A stretch of 64,000 nucleotides of DNA. It comes from Bacillus safensis FO-36b. GTDB taxonomy: Bacteria > Bacillota > Bacilli > Bacillales > Bacillaceae. Each line of letters starts with the position of its first letter. Positions within the stretch are counted from its first letter, which is position 1. Made by a program: the position numbers and the translations under genes. The stretch spans positions 248,001 through 312,000 of the forward strand of contig NZ_ASJD01000003.1 of NCBI RefSeq assembly GCF_000691165.1, read 5' to 3'. This document shows positions 63,417 to 64,000 of the stretch, piece by piece. The notes beneath the pieces were generated by a model. It saw nothing but the letters and a program-made list of their open reading frames with translations, searched no databases and was not told the DNA's origin.

Positions 63417-63452
63417 AAAAACGCCTGCTACAGTTTATTGTAGCAGGCGTTT
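63417..63452. terminator. Bidirectional terminator between spoVM and rpmB
   Basis: AAACGCCTGCTACA pairs with TGTAGCAGGCGTTT (14 bp) around GTTTAT. In the minus direction it ends in TTTTTAT and clearly serves rpmB; the plus direction has only TTT, so it works less well for spoVM. Confidence 0.85.
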
Positions 63453-63463
63453 ACTCTTCTTGC

Positions 63464-63652
63464 TTATACACGCTCAACTTTACCAGATTTCAAAGCTCGA
63501 GCTGATACATATACTCTTTTAGGCTTACCGTCCACTAGAATACGAACTTTTTGAAGGTTCGCGCCCCATGTACGTTTTGTAGAGTTCATTGCGTGAGAAC
63601 GGTTGTTCCCAGCTTTTGTTTTTCTGCCTGTAATAACGCATTTACGTGCCAT
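63464..63652 (-). CDS. rpmB: 50S ribosomal protein L28
   Basis: A 62-residue ribosomal protein beginning [12 protein letters not shown] and ending [11 protein letters not shown]. The start at 63652 has GGAGGGAAAC directly upstream on the minus strand; the frame is open to 63694 but that part precedes the site. Only one cysteine (Cys5) is present, so the zinc ribbon of some L28 forms is not complete. It is convergent with spoVM and divergent from yloU. Confidence 0.97.
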   Translation of the reverse strand: MARKCVITGRKTKAGNNRSHAMNSTKRTWGANLQKVRILVDGKPKRVYVSARALKSGKVERV

Positions 63653-63797
63653 TTGTTTCCCTCCTAACTGCGAAAACATCATCATATTCTTCATATACGT
63701 ACTTAGAGATGCCTCAAGATACTTTAATAATTTACCACAGCTTCAAGGGGTTTGCAAGGATTGTTTACTCCTCTTTCAAGAAAAATACCTTGACATC

Positions 63798-63826
63798 TTG
63801 ATAAAAAATCGAGGCTATAGTATAAG
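63798..63826 (+). promoter_or_regulatory. Sigma-A promoter upstream of yloU
   Basis: TTGATA at 63798-63803, 17-base spacer, TATAAG at 63821-63826. A perfect TTGACA at 63790-63795 lies just before it with a 20-base distance to TATAGT at 63816. Either could be used. Confidence 0.55.
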
Positions 63827-63923
63827 TAGGATTGGGTCGGATTGAATGATTTCTTTTAAAAAGAAGGGTCTTATAGTAAAATAGTGATAACTCAGGGCAA
63901 TTTCTCAAAAAGGGGGAACCAAT

Positions 63924-64000
63924 GTGTCCATTGAACTTAGAACGAAATACGGACAAATTGATATATCAAATGAAGTCATTGCAATGGTGGCAGGAGGCGC
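63924..64000 (+). CDS. yloU: Asp23-family protein YloU, cut by the window edge
   Basis: Only the first 25 complete codons are present, starting with GTG at 63924 after AGGGGGAA at 63911-63918. The N terminus (MSIELRTKYGQIDISNEV, then IAMVAGG) matches the Asp23/Gls24-type protein YloU that follows rpmB in Bacillus and precedes the DAK-like gene yloV. Function is not well known. Confidence 0.85.
   Translation, partial: MSIELRTKYGQIDISNEVIAMVAGG

Noticed and set aside
63603-63845. 80-codon plus-strand frame over rpmB and its upstream region
   Set aside because: It is antisense to rpmB, has no ribosome binding site and covers the yloU promoter.

Overview
The window is a Gram-positive, low-GC Firmicutes chromosome segment from the genus Bacillus. 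The order sbp-ftsA-ftsZ-bpr-spoIIGA-sigE-sigG, ylmA-ylmCDEFGH-divIVA-ileS, lspA, the pyr operon, the cysH sulfate operon, yloA-yloB-yloC-remA-gmk-rpoZ-coaBC-priA-def-fmt-rsmB-rlmN-prpC-prkC-rsgA-rpe-thiN-spoVM-rpmB-yloU is the familiar B. subtilis backbone. Protein lengths and residues are close to, but not identical with, B. subtilis. An extra sorbitol-type PTS operon between sigG and ylmA, which I do not recall in B. subtilis 168, fits the B. pumilus/safensis/altitudinis group. The species is an inference from memory. No rRNA, tRNA, insertion sequence, prophage or CRISPR array is visible.

Layout. 1-3.1 kb: cell division (end of ylxX, sbp, ftsA, ftsZ) with a sigma-H and a sigma-A promoter before ftsA. 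3.4-7.7 kb: the large secreted protease Bpr. 7.8-10.6 kb: the sporulation sigma locus (Spo0A-type promoter, spoIIGA, sigE, sigF/sigG-type promoter, sigG). 10.7-15.6 kb: the accessory region, a SorC-family regulator followed by a five-gene operon of a NAD(P)-binding/SAF-domain dehydrogenase, GutM and the three glucitol-family PTS subunits. 15.7-20.7 kb: ylmA, ylmC, ylmD, ylmE, sepF, ylmG, ylmH, divIVA. 20.7-25.8 kb: T-box leader, ileS, ylyA, lspA, ylyB. 25.8-37.7 kb: the complete pyrimidine operon with three PyrR attenuators. 37.8-43.9 kb: S-box leader, a 48-residue DUF2292 protein and the sulfate assimilation/siroheme operon. 43.9-45.7 kb: rqcH on the minus strand. 45.8-64 kb: calcium ATPase, then nucleotide/translation/DNA-replication genes, the PrpC-PrkC phosphatase/kinase pair, rsgA, rpe, thiN, the 26-residue spoVM, rpmB (minus strand) and the start of yloU.

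The most interesting part is the 10.7-15.6 kb operon. It carries a full sorbitol-type PTS but no SDR-type sorbitol-6-phosphate dehydrogenase. In that place stands a protein with the layout of COG4091 and of the DXR-II/DRL family (an alternative enzyme of the MEP isoprenoid pathway). Two copies of the same bipartite operator (12-bp palindromes with 19-bp centre spacing) sit before the regulator and before the operon, so the cluster is a self-contained regulon for a polyol-like substrate that is probably not sorbitol.
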